A DNA stretch of 64,000 nt from Pelecanus crispus. Taxonomy: Eukaryota; Chordata; Aves; Pelecaniformes; Pelecanidae. The stretch lies in the NCBI RefSeq assembly GCF_030463565.1, contig NC_134643.1, forward strand, positions 166,554,491-166,618,490. Reading direction: 5' to 3'. The translations under genes and the position numbers were made by a program. Shown here in pieces: positions 1-11,692 of the stretch; positions within the stretch are counted from its first letter, which is position 1; the number at the start of each line of letters is the position of its first letter. Under the pieces are notes generated by a model. The model was not told where the DNA came from and did not search any database. It saw nothing but the letters and a program-made list of their open reading frames with translations.

Positions 1-2639
1 CAACTCCTGCCCTCGGCACATACCCCGACCCCCACCCTGCCCAGCCTGTATGCAGCTCACCCGAAGGAACAAAAAACCCCAAATCGGCACCCGTCAAAGC
101 CACACTCTCTCCTCCTGCCCCAAAGCCATGCACTCGCTTTTCCTGCAGATGAGAGCAATGAAAAGATTGTCATGGACATCTGTGGGCCTTTTCCAAGGTC
201 TTGGAGAAGGGGCTTCTCCAAGGGGTTTGAATCTGCCCCATCCTCTGCTCCAGACAACGAGTGACCACCGCCTCTCTTGCATTGCCACTCTTCACTAAAA
301 CTGAGTCCTCCTTCCCATCCTACATAACCCCAACAGCTGGAAGAAGCTCCTCAGACGTATCAGCAGGAAATACGTCCAATAAGTGCAAGTTACTAGCGTT
401 AGACTTAAATAAAAGATAGTATCGTACTGCATAATATCATAGCTCCTTTCAAATAGAGACATTTTTATCAAGGCCTAGTCCCAGAAAGATTTTTTGCAGT
501 ATCTTGATTTTACTTTCAATAGATCTCTTTGCATTTGTAATATGGAATATGTGGGTACATTTTTCTGGATGCGCAATGTAACACTCCTTTGACTCTGCTC
601 TTATGCTTTAATTTCCGCTGATGTACATTTTTGTAGGAGAATTATTTGGACCCAAATGGATGAGCAAATAGGTAATACATTCTCTTACTTAAAATTACTT
701 TTAAATCAGTGGCACTAAGCTTGCTTATTCTTTCCCTTTTTTTAACTTGTTGTGTAGTTTGTGGGGCTCTCCTTTTGAAAAAGTCATGCAACTCCTGCAG
801 GCATTACCGAGCGCTCACCAAGACGACAATACATATAACGAACTTCCACATAGCTCCATATACAAAACTGCCAGATGTTAAAAGTAAACAGACCGCACTA
901 TTTTCCACAAAATATAAATCTTCTAGAGGAATTGGTACAAATTATAAAGAACAGAAATAAAAAGGGGAAAATGAGATTGTTCTTAAATCTTCCTTCAGTA
1001 GATGTCTAGCAGGAACACAGAATGCATAATCACAGAAATGAAAGCGTCGGTCAAGGAATCTAGACAACACGCACACGAGAGCGAGCCTCTGTAAAACAAA
1101 ACCACGTCAGGGCCTGAAGCCAGCAAGGGGCAGGCAGCCGATGCTCTGCCAAAGCTGCTCCGCCGGGAAGGTCTCAGCACCTCCGATGGTTGGGCTCTGG
1201 GGCCCCGTAAAGGTAAGCCGGCGAGGACTGCCCTGCTACTCCGCGCTCCTCAGACACTGCGCGCGGGCTCCTCCATTGCCGTTGATCTGCTACTAAAATA
1301 AATGAGATTTACAGGAATAATAACAGAAGCACTGTATCCGTAATGGATGGGTGGGCTATAGCCCAGGTGATGGGGATTGCGGATGGTGAGCGCAGCACCG
1401 GCGTGCGGAGGGCGACCAGCGGAGCTCGCCTAGGCATCCCTATGCACCCCTCCTGGGAGGACTGCTTATCTAAGGCACTTTGAGATGCCCTATTTCTGGA
1501 AGATGATCACAAATGCAAAGTATTGACATGATTGTTGTATTGCACAATTTCCATCAACAAAAAATGTTTTCTCAACAAACACTACCTCTATTTATGAATT
1601 TCCTAGTAGTCAGACAAAAGATGTGTTTGTTTTCTCAGCAGATGTTGCATAAAAATGAATACACTTCCCAAAAATGGGCATTTATTTTTTTCTCCATAAA
1701 TAAACCAGCACCTGGTTATAAGTTTTTCTTTGTTCGTCAGTTTCATAAGCTTTACAATAAGATGAAAACACATCTTTTTACCTGTAAATTTCAAAGTGAT
1801 TTAAAACCTTTGTAGTGTAAAAATAGGCACGGAGCATTTAAAATAAGCTGAATTACTAGAATATTACTGGATGGCCTATGAAATATAGTATTTTCACAAC
1901 ATGGTAAAGTGAGCTATACTATAAATAACATACATTTTATCCCTTTATAATTTAGTCTTTATTGCCCTGGTTCTTTCATTGTTAAGACTAGATGCTGTTT
2001 TTCATACGTGCAAAACTGGCACAAGTTTCCCTGTGAGAGTTTTTGTACCGGTTAGGTAAGGAAATAACGAATTGAACTTAATCCTCATCACTACACAGCT
2101 TCTTGGGGACAGTGTCCTCAGAAAGGGTAAATATTTTTATGTTGCGTCGTGGTGGCGAGGGCGAGCCGTGCTCGGTGTGCACCGGCGTGGAGTCGAACGG
2201 CCGACGGGCTGCTGATCGGTTTGCGTTGCGTTTGGTATCGTCTTCTCCACTTACAGAACAGCTGTGTAAACTGAAGGGAAGGGAGAGCGGCAGGGTTTTA
2301 GGCTGGGGTTTGAGAGATGTGCACACAGCGGAGGGGAGCGAGGGAAGCAGGGCCAGGTGGTCCGGCTGCGGCTCTGACGCTGGAAACCAAACATCCCTCT
2401 GCTACCCCCATGGAAAGCAAAAGCAAAGCACCTTGGGCTGCGGGACGCACGTGGGGACACAGCGGGAGCCAACACCGGGGAGCATGAGGAAAGCGGGGAA
2501 AGAGTGTAGCCCAGCTCGGATGAATTATTTCAGAGAGGGCGCGGCACAGGGGGCTGCCAGAGACAAAACTATTGCTCCGGGTAGCAGCCTTTGGACATGG
2601 AGACTGCCCGTTTTGGAGCATCATGGTGGGCAGGCGCAC
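1..2639. other. Non-coding stretch, no gene seen
   Basis: AT-rich blocks (roughly 380-970 and 1,500-2,070) alternate with short CpG-containing blocks (about 1,090-1,460 and 2,130-2,480). No transposon or exon is recognised. The AT-rich block at 480-700 has several homeodomain-type TAAT cores and could be regulatory. Confidence 0.5.
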
Positions 2640-2793
2640 CTTTGTGTTCAAAAAACGGGTAGACGTGGCACTTCGGGACATGGTTTAGTCTAGTCTACCC
2701 TTGATTGGCTTAGAGTAGACTTGGTAGCGTAGGTTAATGGACTGGATGATCTTAAAGGTCTTTTCCAACCTAAACAATTCTATGATTCTATGA
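2640..2793 (+). mobile_element. CR1 LINE 3' tail
   Basis: This is an avian CR1 end in plus orientation. It has the CR1 ORF end (GACGTGGCACTTCGGGACATGG), then ACTGGATGATCTTAAAGGTC and TTTTCCAACCTAAACAATTC, ending in TTCTATGATTCTATGAT. It is 5'-truncated, as is normal for CR1. The orientation is opposite to the host transcription unit. Confidence 0.9.
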
Positions 2794-3094
2794 TCTCCAG
2801 CGGGCACTCTCCGCGTCCGGCGGGTGGCTGTGGGGCGAGGGAGCCGGAGTGGGGTGGGACGGGGGGTGCTGGGGCAGCGTGCAGGGCCGGCCGGGAGCAC
2901 GCGGGGCCTGTGCCCCCCTACCAAAGGGACGGCTTTCTCTGTTTTGCGCTTACAACTGTTTTGCAGTCCTTGGGCGAACTGCAACCTGCCCGTGTCTTGC
3001 AGGTTTTGACCTATAAAAGGGCTTGAAATGTGTGTCTGCCTACTAGCGCTAGGCACTTCTAGGAGGAATTGTAAATACTTGGAGATCGTTGGAT

Positions 3095-3260
3095 GAGAGG
3101 AGTAAAAATATAATTACCATAAAGCAAAACACATAAGCGTTCTCCTTATGGGGAATGCCTCTCGTTTTACATAAATTTTCTATGCAAATTAACCCAGGGT
3201 GATTCTAGCCACATGAAAAAAATTAGATCTCATTAAATGTTCATTTTACATTTAACGCTG
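3095..3260. promoter_or_regulatory. Candidate conserved enhancer with octamer
   Basis: This AT-rich, repeat-free block contains a perfect POU octamer ATGCAAAT (3,182-3,189) followed at once by TTAA, plus several ATTA/TAAT cores (near 3,111, 3,221 and 3,233). It resembles a vertebrate conserved non-coding element, but conservation could not be tested here. Confidence 0.35.
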
Positions 3261-4349
3261 AAATCGGCTGGGTGATGTTTCTAAAGAGTTCAACTGCAAG
3301 AAGTAAACCTGAGGGAGTAAAAGGCAAGAAAAAAAGTCTTTCCTGAGCGCAGAACCCAAAGTATGGTGAAATCGAGTTAAACAACAGCATGCGTTGGTGC
3401 TAATTTCCACTCCCAGAGGCAAATCCTTTCTGAAATACCCCAAACTCGCTGCAATTACCCAGGCGATGTTGGCTGCCTAAGACCAGGCGCGGCACCATTT
3501 CAGCGACGAACCTTTCCGGAAGCGGCGAAGCCACCGAAGTTATATGAAGATTAATAGAAATCTGAACCGCGCTACATTTTAAATAAACAAAAGCTTTTGT
3601 AGCCGCGCTGAAAGGCCCATAAAAGTAAACTACAACCTCGGCAAAGCCTTTTAAACTGACAAAACAGCGCGGCAGAGGTCAGGGAGGCAGGCGGGTCAGC
3701 GAAGCCCTGCCTGCAGGTTTGGGGGTCGGTCCCTCTCCCCGCTTGCGCGGGGGCCTCGCCGGGGCCGAGGAGAAACCCCACCGCCGCTCCTCCCTCCGCC
3801 GGAGCAGGAACACTTGAACTGCCCTTCTGCCTCAACAAAACTTTAGTTTGCTGATTGGGCACGAAACAAAAGAAAGACAGCGGGACGCGATTTATAAGGG
3901 GGCAGGGTAGGCTGACATGCTATTGTACTCCAGAGGTATCCACAAGCTGTTAATTCCATTTTAACATTGTTAATAAGACTGTTAACACATCTGACTTTGT
4001 TTAGAGGCTTTGAAAACATCAACAAACTAAAGAAAAAACAAAAAAAAACCCTCACACCACACTGCCACCCCCCCCATCAGAAGTAAAATATGATCTTTTC
4101 AAAGAGCATCAAATGTCCGAACGTGATGCTTCTGCCTGTCCGGAGCTGGCAGCGAGGAGGAGGGACGGCAGGGAGGCTCAGGGACGCGCGTCCACGTACG
4201 CTTCATACTCTCGATAGACTATTTAGCTAATCACATTTTCCAGGTTAAATTTAAAGGACTCGTTTCTAACACCGCCGACGTTTTGAGAAGGAGAGGGGGT
4301 AAACCTGGACTCCCCCCCTCCGTGCATACCTCCTCTCCCTCGCTCGCAC

Positions 4350-4620
4350 TCGCACGCAGGCAAATGTGCAGATTTAATCAGTGTGGAATGTTTTAAATGA
4401 ATAATTGGGTCTGACAGATTTATTGCAGTTAATTTTGCAATAGAATGGAAAAATGTTTGGATCTCAGCCTTTAAAGTATTAGGAAAACAATTAATCCATC
4501 ACATAACGGAAATTCCTGTATTACACCCTCATGTCCAATTAAATAATGTCAAGTAATCTTACATTGTAAAATGCTGAAAATTGAAGCTCAAAACGCTGGG
4601 GGAATATGTTTTAATTTTTT
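4350..4620. promoter_or_regulatory. Candidate conserved enhancer, homeodomain-rich
   Basis: This is a dense run of homeodomain cores on both strands: TAATCA near 4,376, ATAATTG near 4,400, TTAATT near 4,430, a bicoid/OTX-type TAATCC at 4,492-4,497, AATTAAAT near 4,540 and TAATCT near 4,555. There is also a TEAD-like GGAATG near 4,385. The block is free of repeats and flanked by CpG-rich sequence. No open reading frame explains it. The enhancer role is inference. Confidence 0.4.
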
Positions 4621-5654
4621 CAGGAACCTCGAAACAAAAATTGCATCAAATTAAAATCAGATGCTTCGATAAAAGGTTTTTTGGTTTGTTTTATTTGGAG
4701 GAGGAGACTTTCTTTTTAGTAAAAAACCCCAAACTAACAAAGAAAAAAAGCAGCCTTACTCAAAAAACATTGATTTCCTTTATTCTCTCCAGCTTTTGCA
4801 TCAAGAAAGCTGTCTTAGCGAGGCAATCTCAAAGCAAATCAAAAGCGTTACTATGAAGTGTGTGACTGCAGAAAAGATCTTTAAAAGGAGATAACCAGCA
4901 CTTCTCTTTTTCAGCAGGCAGAGGGGCTGATTCCAGGGTACTTACTCAGGCACAACTCTCCGAGACTTAGAGCCGTGTTTTGCTTGAACAACGTCCCGTA
5001 GGATCGAGTCCCCGGTTTAGGACCAACTGACAGCAAACTTCTGAGACTGAAAGTAAGCGGGATTCGTTTGTCTTTGTTTACCACCCAAAGCTGCTAATGC
5101 TGTAAAATTGCTTAATGTCACACTCTATCTCCTTTTTACTAAAGGTAAAGTATAAAAAAAAAAATAACAAAAAGCCTGCAAATCAAAGAACTTTTCCAGA
5201 ATAACAAAACCACTGACTTACAAATGTCTTGCCTGCCCCTGAAATTTGAAACTTGGCAAATTCATCCTGTTCGCCTGCTGTACAAAAGGTCCCTGAAGCG
5301 TGTTACAGTAGGGACCCACGAGCTTCCCAAATACTTTGGCTGTTTCTAAACTAGGGGAGATGGGGCTGCGGTTTCAGGGCTCCCTCAGCTAGAGCGAAAT
5401 GAAAGCGGTGGTGAAATTTTAATATCACGGAGGTTTAAGAGGAGCGCGTTCAGCTGTTTTTATGGGGGGGATTGCCGACGGTCCTGCGGCAGGCGAGGTA
5501 GGGAGCGCAGGGACAAAAAGGGATGGGAGCACGTGTCGCTAGAGAAAAGCAGCAAAAAAAAAAGTTGGAGGCACTGAAGAAGGAGTAAATATAAAACATA
5601 AGGAAACATCCTTCTTCCAGTATGTCAATGGCAAAAAATAACAAACCGAAATCT

Positions 5655-5960
5655 CAGGTCACATTTAAGGGCAATAAATTTTGCAGTGCCTTGCTGGCAC
5701 CTCCGTTAAGGCACTGTCGGCATGGCTGGACAGATGAAAATGGGGATTGTGCTGAATGAAACAAGTATAAGACTTGGCCACCACGGTTCAATTTGTTTTT
5801 CCAAATACAACACGGTGCTTATTTTGCTGGTTTCTTATGATCTTGACGTTCTGGATACCCACATTGCCACCCAACTATTTCTGTTGCCATAACAACATCA
5901 GAAATTTGGTCCTTGATGTCCTTTTTAATAAAACCATTTTGGGACTTAGGAGCTTTCAAC
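5655..5960. promoter_or_regulatory. Candidate conserved non-coding element
   Basis: This is a repeat-free block of balanced composition. It has NFI-type half-sites (TTGGC, TGCCA), a MEIS-like GGACAGATG near 5,728 and an AT-rich right flank. It lies between two simple-sequence stretches and inside the CpG-rich left part of the window. There is no coding potential. Confidence 0.3.
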
Positions 5961-6589
5961 GGCGGGACGGTTTGTCAATTTAGGCAGCTCACACCTTTCT
6001 CACAAGGAGCCTATTTGTTTCTGTTTCCCTAAAAAAAAAAAAATCTCCAAATTTGAAAATGATGTGCCCCCCCCGCCGCCCCCTTCTTGACATTAGAAAT
6101 AGGCCTGTTGCTATAAACAGCTTTTCTGGGGGACTTGGGATAGGATTTTCAAGAAATAGGCAACCTACAGCAGCCGGGGAACCACGTCCTAAGGCTTACA
6201 AAAGGAGAGAAGTACCGTACGTGCAGCCCAGCATCTGAAATAACGGCTAAGTTTTCTCCATCTATCCACCGGATGGGTTTTAAGATCTTCAAAAATTAAA
6301 TATACAACCAAAAATTACTTGGAAAATGTAATAGCACTGTATATTTTGCAACTGGTCTCTTGGGAGATCCTCATCCCTCCCGCAAGGTGACTGGAGCGCT
6401 CTTCGGGAGCTGCCCTTTGGCACGGCTAATATTTTTTCTGCTTTCTCAGATCAGCTCAGAATGAGTGGGATAAAAAAAAATCCAAACCAACCCCTGGCTC
6501 TTTACCATTAAATAAATTGGATTCCCAGCACAAACAGCAAAACAATGGCCAAGAGGATGTGACTAACAAACGCTGAGGGAAGAGTCAAG

Positions 6590-6790
6590 CTGCCCTCTCT
6601 TTGCATATGCAGTGAAACAGAAGTCGTTGGGGTTGGGTTTTTTTTTTCCCCCCTCCTATTTAACATATCTGTGCATTTCAATAAGCTGAGAGAAACAATG
6701 CCCGGCTTTCAAAAGTTGCAAATTACTGGGAATACATTGCAAAATGTGGATAGCCCATAACATCGGAAGATGTTTAAAAGTATTTATCTT
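6590..6790. promoter_or_regulatory. Candidate enhancer with POU dimer (MORE-like) site
   Basis: The perfect 10-bp palindrome TGCATATGCA at 6,602-6,611 matches the core of the MORE element bound by POU-factor homodimers. The following 180 bp are AT-rich, repeat-free and carry further TGCATTTC and TTGCAAA-type motifs. Regulatory function is inferred from motifs only. Confidence 0.35.
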
Positions 6791-7379
6791 TGGGTTTTTT
6801 TTTTTTTTCTTTTTCTCTCTTAAGAAAAAGGAGAGGGAGAAATCATAATCCTCCAGGAAAATAATCCTGGACGGGGCAGAAACTGTACCGTGAGAAATGC
6901 AAGAAACTTCATGGGAAAAAATGGCTCAAGCGTATATTTTTTAAAAGAACAAATATCCATTTATAGCCTTCGCACTCGCTGGTCAAAGCCAGGCAAGGAG
7001 TTCTCTCGCCCATGTTCATTGATGATCTTCAGCCCAATGTAAATATTCCTTGCCCTCGCTGCTGATGGCAGGCAGACACCTACACACCTACATAACCGCA
7101 CTTGGAGGGGGGAAAAAAAAATTCCCTTTTTTGCCGTTACCGGTGGCATTTCCGCAGTCGCTAAAGGAGCGTGACGGGAATCGCGCCCTTACCAAACAGC
7201 CGGTTTTGCAGCCCAAATTGGAGGGTGCCCACCACGCTCCGGGAAAGGGAGGACATCCTCCCCACGCGGGGAAAAAACTCGACAGCCCCCTCGGTAAAAA
7301 AAAAAAAGGGCAACCACCCAACCTTTTGAAACCCTCTCCCACTCTCGACGCGTCTATACGGACACGTCTCCTTTCGGAC

Positions 7380-8340
7380 ACTACGTGGGGTGGGGGTCTT
7401 CACCCCTGGAGGGTGTCGCCCCCCCCCCCCCCCCGGCTCCCCCCCACGGGGCGAGGGGCCCACGCCACGCGAGGGGCGGCCGAGCCCGCGTCGCCGCCGC
7501 GCGGGGAAAGCAGGGGCTCTAGTGACACCCACCGACCCCGCCGCAAAATGCAGCCCCGGGCGGGCCGCCCCAAACACCCCCGCCCCGGGCAGCCCCGGGC
7601 AGGGGTGCGGGCAGGGGGCGGGCAGGGGTGCGGGCAGGGGGCAGGCGGGGGGAGGGAGGGAATGCCTGCCAGGGTGCGGGCAGGGGTGCGGGCAGGGGGC
7701 AGGCAGGGGGAGGGAGGGAATGCCTGCAAGGGTGCGGGCAGGGTGCGGGCAGGGGGCAGGCAGGGGTGCGGGCAGGGGGCAGGCAGGGGGAGGGAGGGAA
7801 TGCCTGCAAGGGTGCGGGCAGGGTGCGGGCAGGGGGCAGGCAGGGGGAGGGAGGGAATGCCTGCAAGGGTGCGGGCAGGGTGCGGGCAGGGGGCAGGCAG
7901 GGGTGCGGGCAGGGTGCAGGCAGGGGGAGGGAGGGAATGCCTGCCAGGGTGCGGGCAGGGTGCGGGCAGGGTGCAGGCAGGGGGAGGGAGGGGGAGGGAG
8001 GGAATGCCTGCCAGGGTGCGGGCAGGGTGCGGGCAGGGGGCAGGCAGGGGGCAGGCAGGGGGAGGGAGGGAATGCCTGCAAGGGTGCGGGCAGGGGTGCG
8101 GGCAGGGGTGCGGGCAGGGTGCAGGCAGGGGGAGGGAGGGAATGCCTGCCAGGGTGCGGGCAGGGGTGCGGGCAGGGGGCAGGCGGGGGTGTGGGGGCAG
8201 GTAGGGGGAGGCAGGGATGTGGGCAGGCAGGGGTGCGGGCAGGGGGCAGGCAGGCAGGAAAGCCATCAGCTCAGCATTCCTGGCTGGCTTTAGATCTCGC
8301 CAATTGTTCCCCCTTCCCTCCCGGCGGGGCGAGGAGGGAA
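7380..8340. other. CpG-rich block around the G-rich minisatellite
   Basis: This is high-GC sequence with intact CpGs from about 7,140, a 16-base C run at 7,419-7,434, then the minisatellite. A cryptic or lineage-specific promoter is possible, but no exon, TATA box or splice pattern supports one. Confidence 0.5.
7597..8258. repeat. G-rich minisatellite, about 57-80 bp composite unit
   Basis: This is a tandem array built from short modules, GGTGCGGGCAGGG and GGGGGCAGGCAGGG, punctuated by GGGAGGGAATGCCTGC. The punctuating module occurs eight times, with AATGCC at about 7661, 7719, 7799, 7856, 7936, 8003, 8071 and 8141, giving spacings of 57-80 bp. Strand asymmetry is extreme: G-runs lie almost wholly on the plus strand, so the array has strong G-quadruplex potential. 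The units lack stops in several frames, which creates long spurious reading frames on both strands. Confidence 0.95.
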
Positions 8341-8727
8341 GCAGCCACTTCAAAGAGGAAACTTTCTGCATGAGGCAGAGACGAGAGTTGTTGTCTCTCC
8401 GTTACCCGGACTATTATTATTATTAATATTTCAGTACTCTCGTTCTTTTTTTTCTTTCTTTTTTTTTTTTTTTTTGTCAGCTTGCTAATGAAGCTGTTGT
8501 TATTCCTGGGAAAAGGAGGAGGCAACGCGCGGCGAGGGGAGGCGCGCGCACCGCTAACTCCCTTCCCAATTTGTTTTTCCCTGAAGAAAATGCAAAATCT
8601 CTCTGGCGAAGGAATCGGCCAGCAGCTCCCTGCGCCCGCAGCTCGCGTCCTCGCCCCGTGGGGCTCCGAGGGCGGCCGGGCTCCGGGGTGAGCCTCTTCA
8701 GCCCCAGGCCAACCCGCAGCACCTTCT

Positions 8728-8890
8728 AGCACCTTCTGTCTGAGGATTTTCAAAGGGCTGCACAAACACTAATTAATTACCCGTGCTCCGTACCCATGCA
8801 AACGGAGACCCGGGGATCCATTTTACAGATGGGGAACTCCTTGCATGAGGAGACCCAGCGAGTCACCTCTATCCACGGTCGAGCCAGAAA
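8728..8890 (-). mobile_element. Ancient MIR-type SINE fragment
   Basis: The plus strand shows the reverse complement of a MIR-like SINE. It has GTCTGAGGATTTTCAAAGGG, then ACAAACACTAATTAATTA, then CCATTTTACAGATGGGGAAC, and finally CCCAGCGAGTC and GAGCCAGAAAT corresponding to the tRNA-like side. The divergence is high, as expected for an element of this age. Confidence 0.65.
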
Positions 8891-9359
8891 TTAAAATATT
8901 AATTTTCTTGACTTTAAACATAAGCCCCATTGATCACTTCGCCGTTCCAGGAGACGGGGAGAGACAGGCTGATCGGGAAATTAATTCCCCATCTCCTTGC
9001 AGCCAGCCTAGAGACACATAAAACCTAACAGAGAGACATAACACGGCGCTCCCCTCACGCTCGCACCCGTTTGCACAGAGGCTTTTATCCCCAAATGCTT
9101 TACACAGTCAAAACACCACCAAGAAGGAATTAAAAATCGTTAGGAGGAGAGGGAAACTAATTCGAAAAATATGGGCACGCTCATAGCTGCTCAACTGAGC
9201 CTTTAACCAGCTGAAGAGCCAGCCTGGTAGAGAGAAAGGAGAGGGATGTCCCTGGTGTTAGGAACTACAAAGGAGGAGGCTCCGGCATCAATACAGGCCA
9301 GAGTGCGGGAGACAGAGCCGGGAGACAAATACTGATGGGAGCGGGGGGGTCACGGGGAT

Positions 9360-9600
9360 AGATGCGGACCAGATTTTCCAGGGCAACTGAAGATGCAGAC
9401 AGGCACCTGGCAGGATTTTCAAAAGCAACTGAGCAAGATAGGTAGCTAAACCCCACCGATTTCAACGGATGGGAGGATGTCTAACCTGCTTATGCTCTTT
9501 TGAAAATCCCATTAAGCGCCAGCTGCATGTTTAGGAACCCAAACACATTTGAAAATTTATTGTCAGGCTCCAGGACAGGTAAATTTTAAGAGCAAACCAC
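9360..9600. repeat. Ancient palindromic amniote repeat (non-autonomous DNA-element-like)
   Basis: This segment has inverted GATTTTCAAAAG (9,414-9,425) and CTTTTGAAAATCC (about 9,498-9,510) around a core resembling the 'CCATTGATTTCAATGG' palindrome. Outer copies AGATTTTCC and TTGAAAATT lie near each end. Similar palindromic repeats are common in reptile genomes. The family name is uncertain. Confidence 0.45.
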
Positions 9601-9853
9601 CGTTGTGCCGATGTCAAGAATTAAAAAAAAAAAACGGAGTCAGCCTCCCTCCCTGCCCAAAAAGGAATCGGGTGGTTAAGAAATGAGGGAATATTTCTTT
9701 CTATTTAAAGAATATTTTTGCATTTGCACATTTAGCCTTCCTCATTTCTAGCACCTCTCTTTGTCTTTCGCAATAAACCAACTGGAGTGAGTAGGGATTT
9801 CAGGCGGAAAACGAATACTGCTGCCAGGCTCCTGACACAAGTGAGCAAGTGGC

Positions 9854-9940
9854 AGTGCTGGGGGGGACAGGTAGGTGCTGGGGGGGAACAGGTATGCACT
9901 GGAGGGGGGACAGGTAGGTGCTGGGGGGACACAAGGCACT
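9854..9940. repeat. G-rich minisatellite, 20-22 bp unit
   Basis: About four imperfect copies of GTGCTGGGGGGGACAGGTAG are arranged head to tail. The G-runs are all on the plus strand. Confidence 0.85.
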
Positions 9941-11347
9941 GGGCCACGCAGTGAGGCAGCGAGGCTGCTGGGGACGCTGCTGGGACATCGATGCGTCGCT
10001 GCAAACGCGGGCAGGCGTCGGAGAGCAGCTTTGCCATCGTGCTCAGATGTGACCGGGACACCGGGTGACATCCCTTTCCTTTCAGGGGGTGTGTCGGGGG
10101 GACTCTGGGAAGGCTGTATTTTACTATGAAATAGCTGTATATCGCACGTACACTACTAAGAATTACAGCGTTAATGATACATGGATTATTTTTTCTCTGA
10201 ATCAAGGTTATTTTGTCAGTGTGGATTTTCCTGTACATTTTGATGCTTTCATTTGGATTTTCTTTTAGAAGGCTGTTAAAATAGGACTGTTGAGGGAATG
10301 CCAGACTTTCCCATGAGTTCGCTTTAAATATTTAGGTAGCAGCTGTCTCTTGATCACCAACGAACTTTAAAATCCACAGAGTAAAATCTCAACAAACAAT
10401 AGTGTAAAGACAGAGACTTTCTGAAAGGTTCTTCAAAAACCCCACTATTTCTAAAGCATTTTAACGCCAACAGCTAAACTGACACAGCAAAACCATTGTG
10501 TTTTGCACCAGTTTTGTTTTGCTCTATACAGCTGTGTTTTCACAGATGCAAAACCATGTGTCTTCAGCAAAAGGTCTACTCTTCCCTTCAGATGTAAACG
10601 AAGATCAAAGGTTCAAACACAGAAATACAAGCTCCTTTTCCCTTTGGAACATGTTTTTATTTTTTTGCAGTGGCTCTAAACCAGAATTTCCATCTGTTGT
10701 CCTTCTGCAGTGTACAGGCTAACCTTAACAGCCGGGTTTGTGATGCTGTTATCTCAACTAAGAAGTGCCGAGATGAATCACTCTTGCACGTAGGCTCTGA
10801 ACATCTCACCAAGCAGCAGAAGCAGGGCTGCCTCAGCCAGCCAGCCGTCATTTCACGGAGATGACGGTCGAAACGGACTCGTTCCTTCTTTCCTTTCCAA
10901 CAGAAAATTAGGAATTCCCTGAATATTATGTGACTACGGTCACATTTAAAATTCTCCAGCCTAATTCTATGTTGTAGTAAACTGGTGTCATTCCTGTGGA
11001 TTAAATGGCAGTGTCTCGATTTACAGCACGAGAGATTTAGGCCTACGGCTCTTACACAGTATCACTTGACATTTTTGTCTCTGCCTCTTCATCAAGCAGG
11101 CTGGGAACAGCCTCGGTATTAAAGTTTGCCTAGCTGGTTGTAAAAGTGCGGCTATCTCGATAGCGGTACTAAATTGTTGCTATTTGTAAGCCTAGCTGGG
11201 AACACGTCACATTTACCAATAAAGGCTCTATAAAAAGTAACGTATGCGTGGCAGTTATGCCCTGGAAAATAGCATTAAAGCGATGGAAGAAGCTTCTGGG
11301 ATCAAAGAAGAAATTCACTGTGCCGTTATATATCTTAAAGGATAATA

Positions 11348-11483
11348 CTATATATATATATATATATATGATGATATATGATATGTATCATATATTTGAT
11401 ATATATGTTATATATATTATATGATATATATATGAGAGAGATATATATGATATATATATGATATACATACGATATATATATGT
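11348..11483. repeat. TA-rich microsatellite
   Basis: A pure TA run (about 11,348-11,369) is followed by degenerate GATATATAT units to 11,483. It is self-complementary and may extrude cruciforms. It abuts the CpG island that begins just to its right. Confidence 0.95.
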
Positions 11484-11692
11484 TTTACATGTATTGACAT
11501 AGTCCGGTTGGTATCACGGCAACAGGACACGCAGCGTAGGGCTGCAGCTGGGGATGGGCGGCAGCTCCCGCGGGGTGAACAGAGCGCTGGGGAGTACCGG
11601 GGGGACCCCGGGAGCTCTGCCGACCGAGAGGGGAGGGCAGGCGCTGTCCGTCCGGCTGTCCGTCCGGCTGGGGCAGGGCGCCCCCAGCCGCC

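Noticed and set aside
7050-8373. Several long open frames (up to 384 codons) on both strands rich in GCGQGAGR or PAPCPHP repeats
   Set aside because: They are translations of the G-rich minisatellite, whose units lack stops in most frames. All frames on both strands are equally open and no known domain appears.
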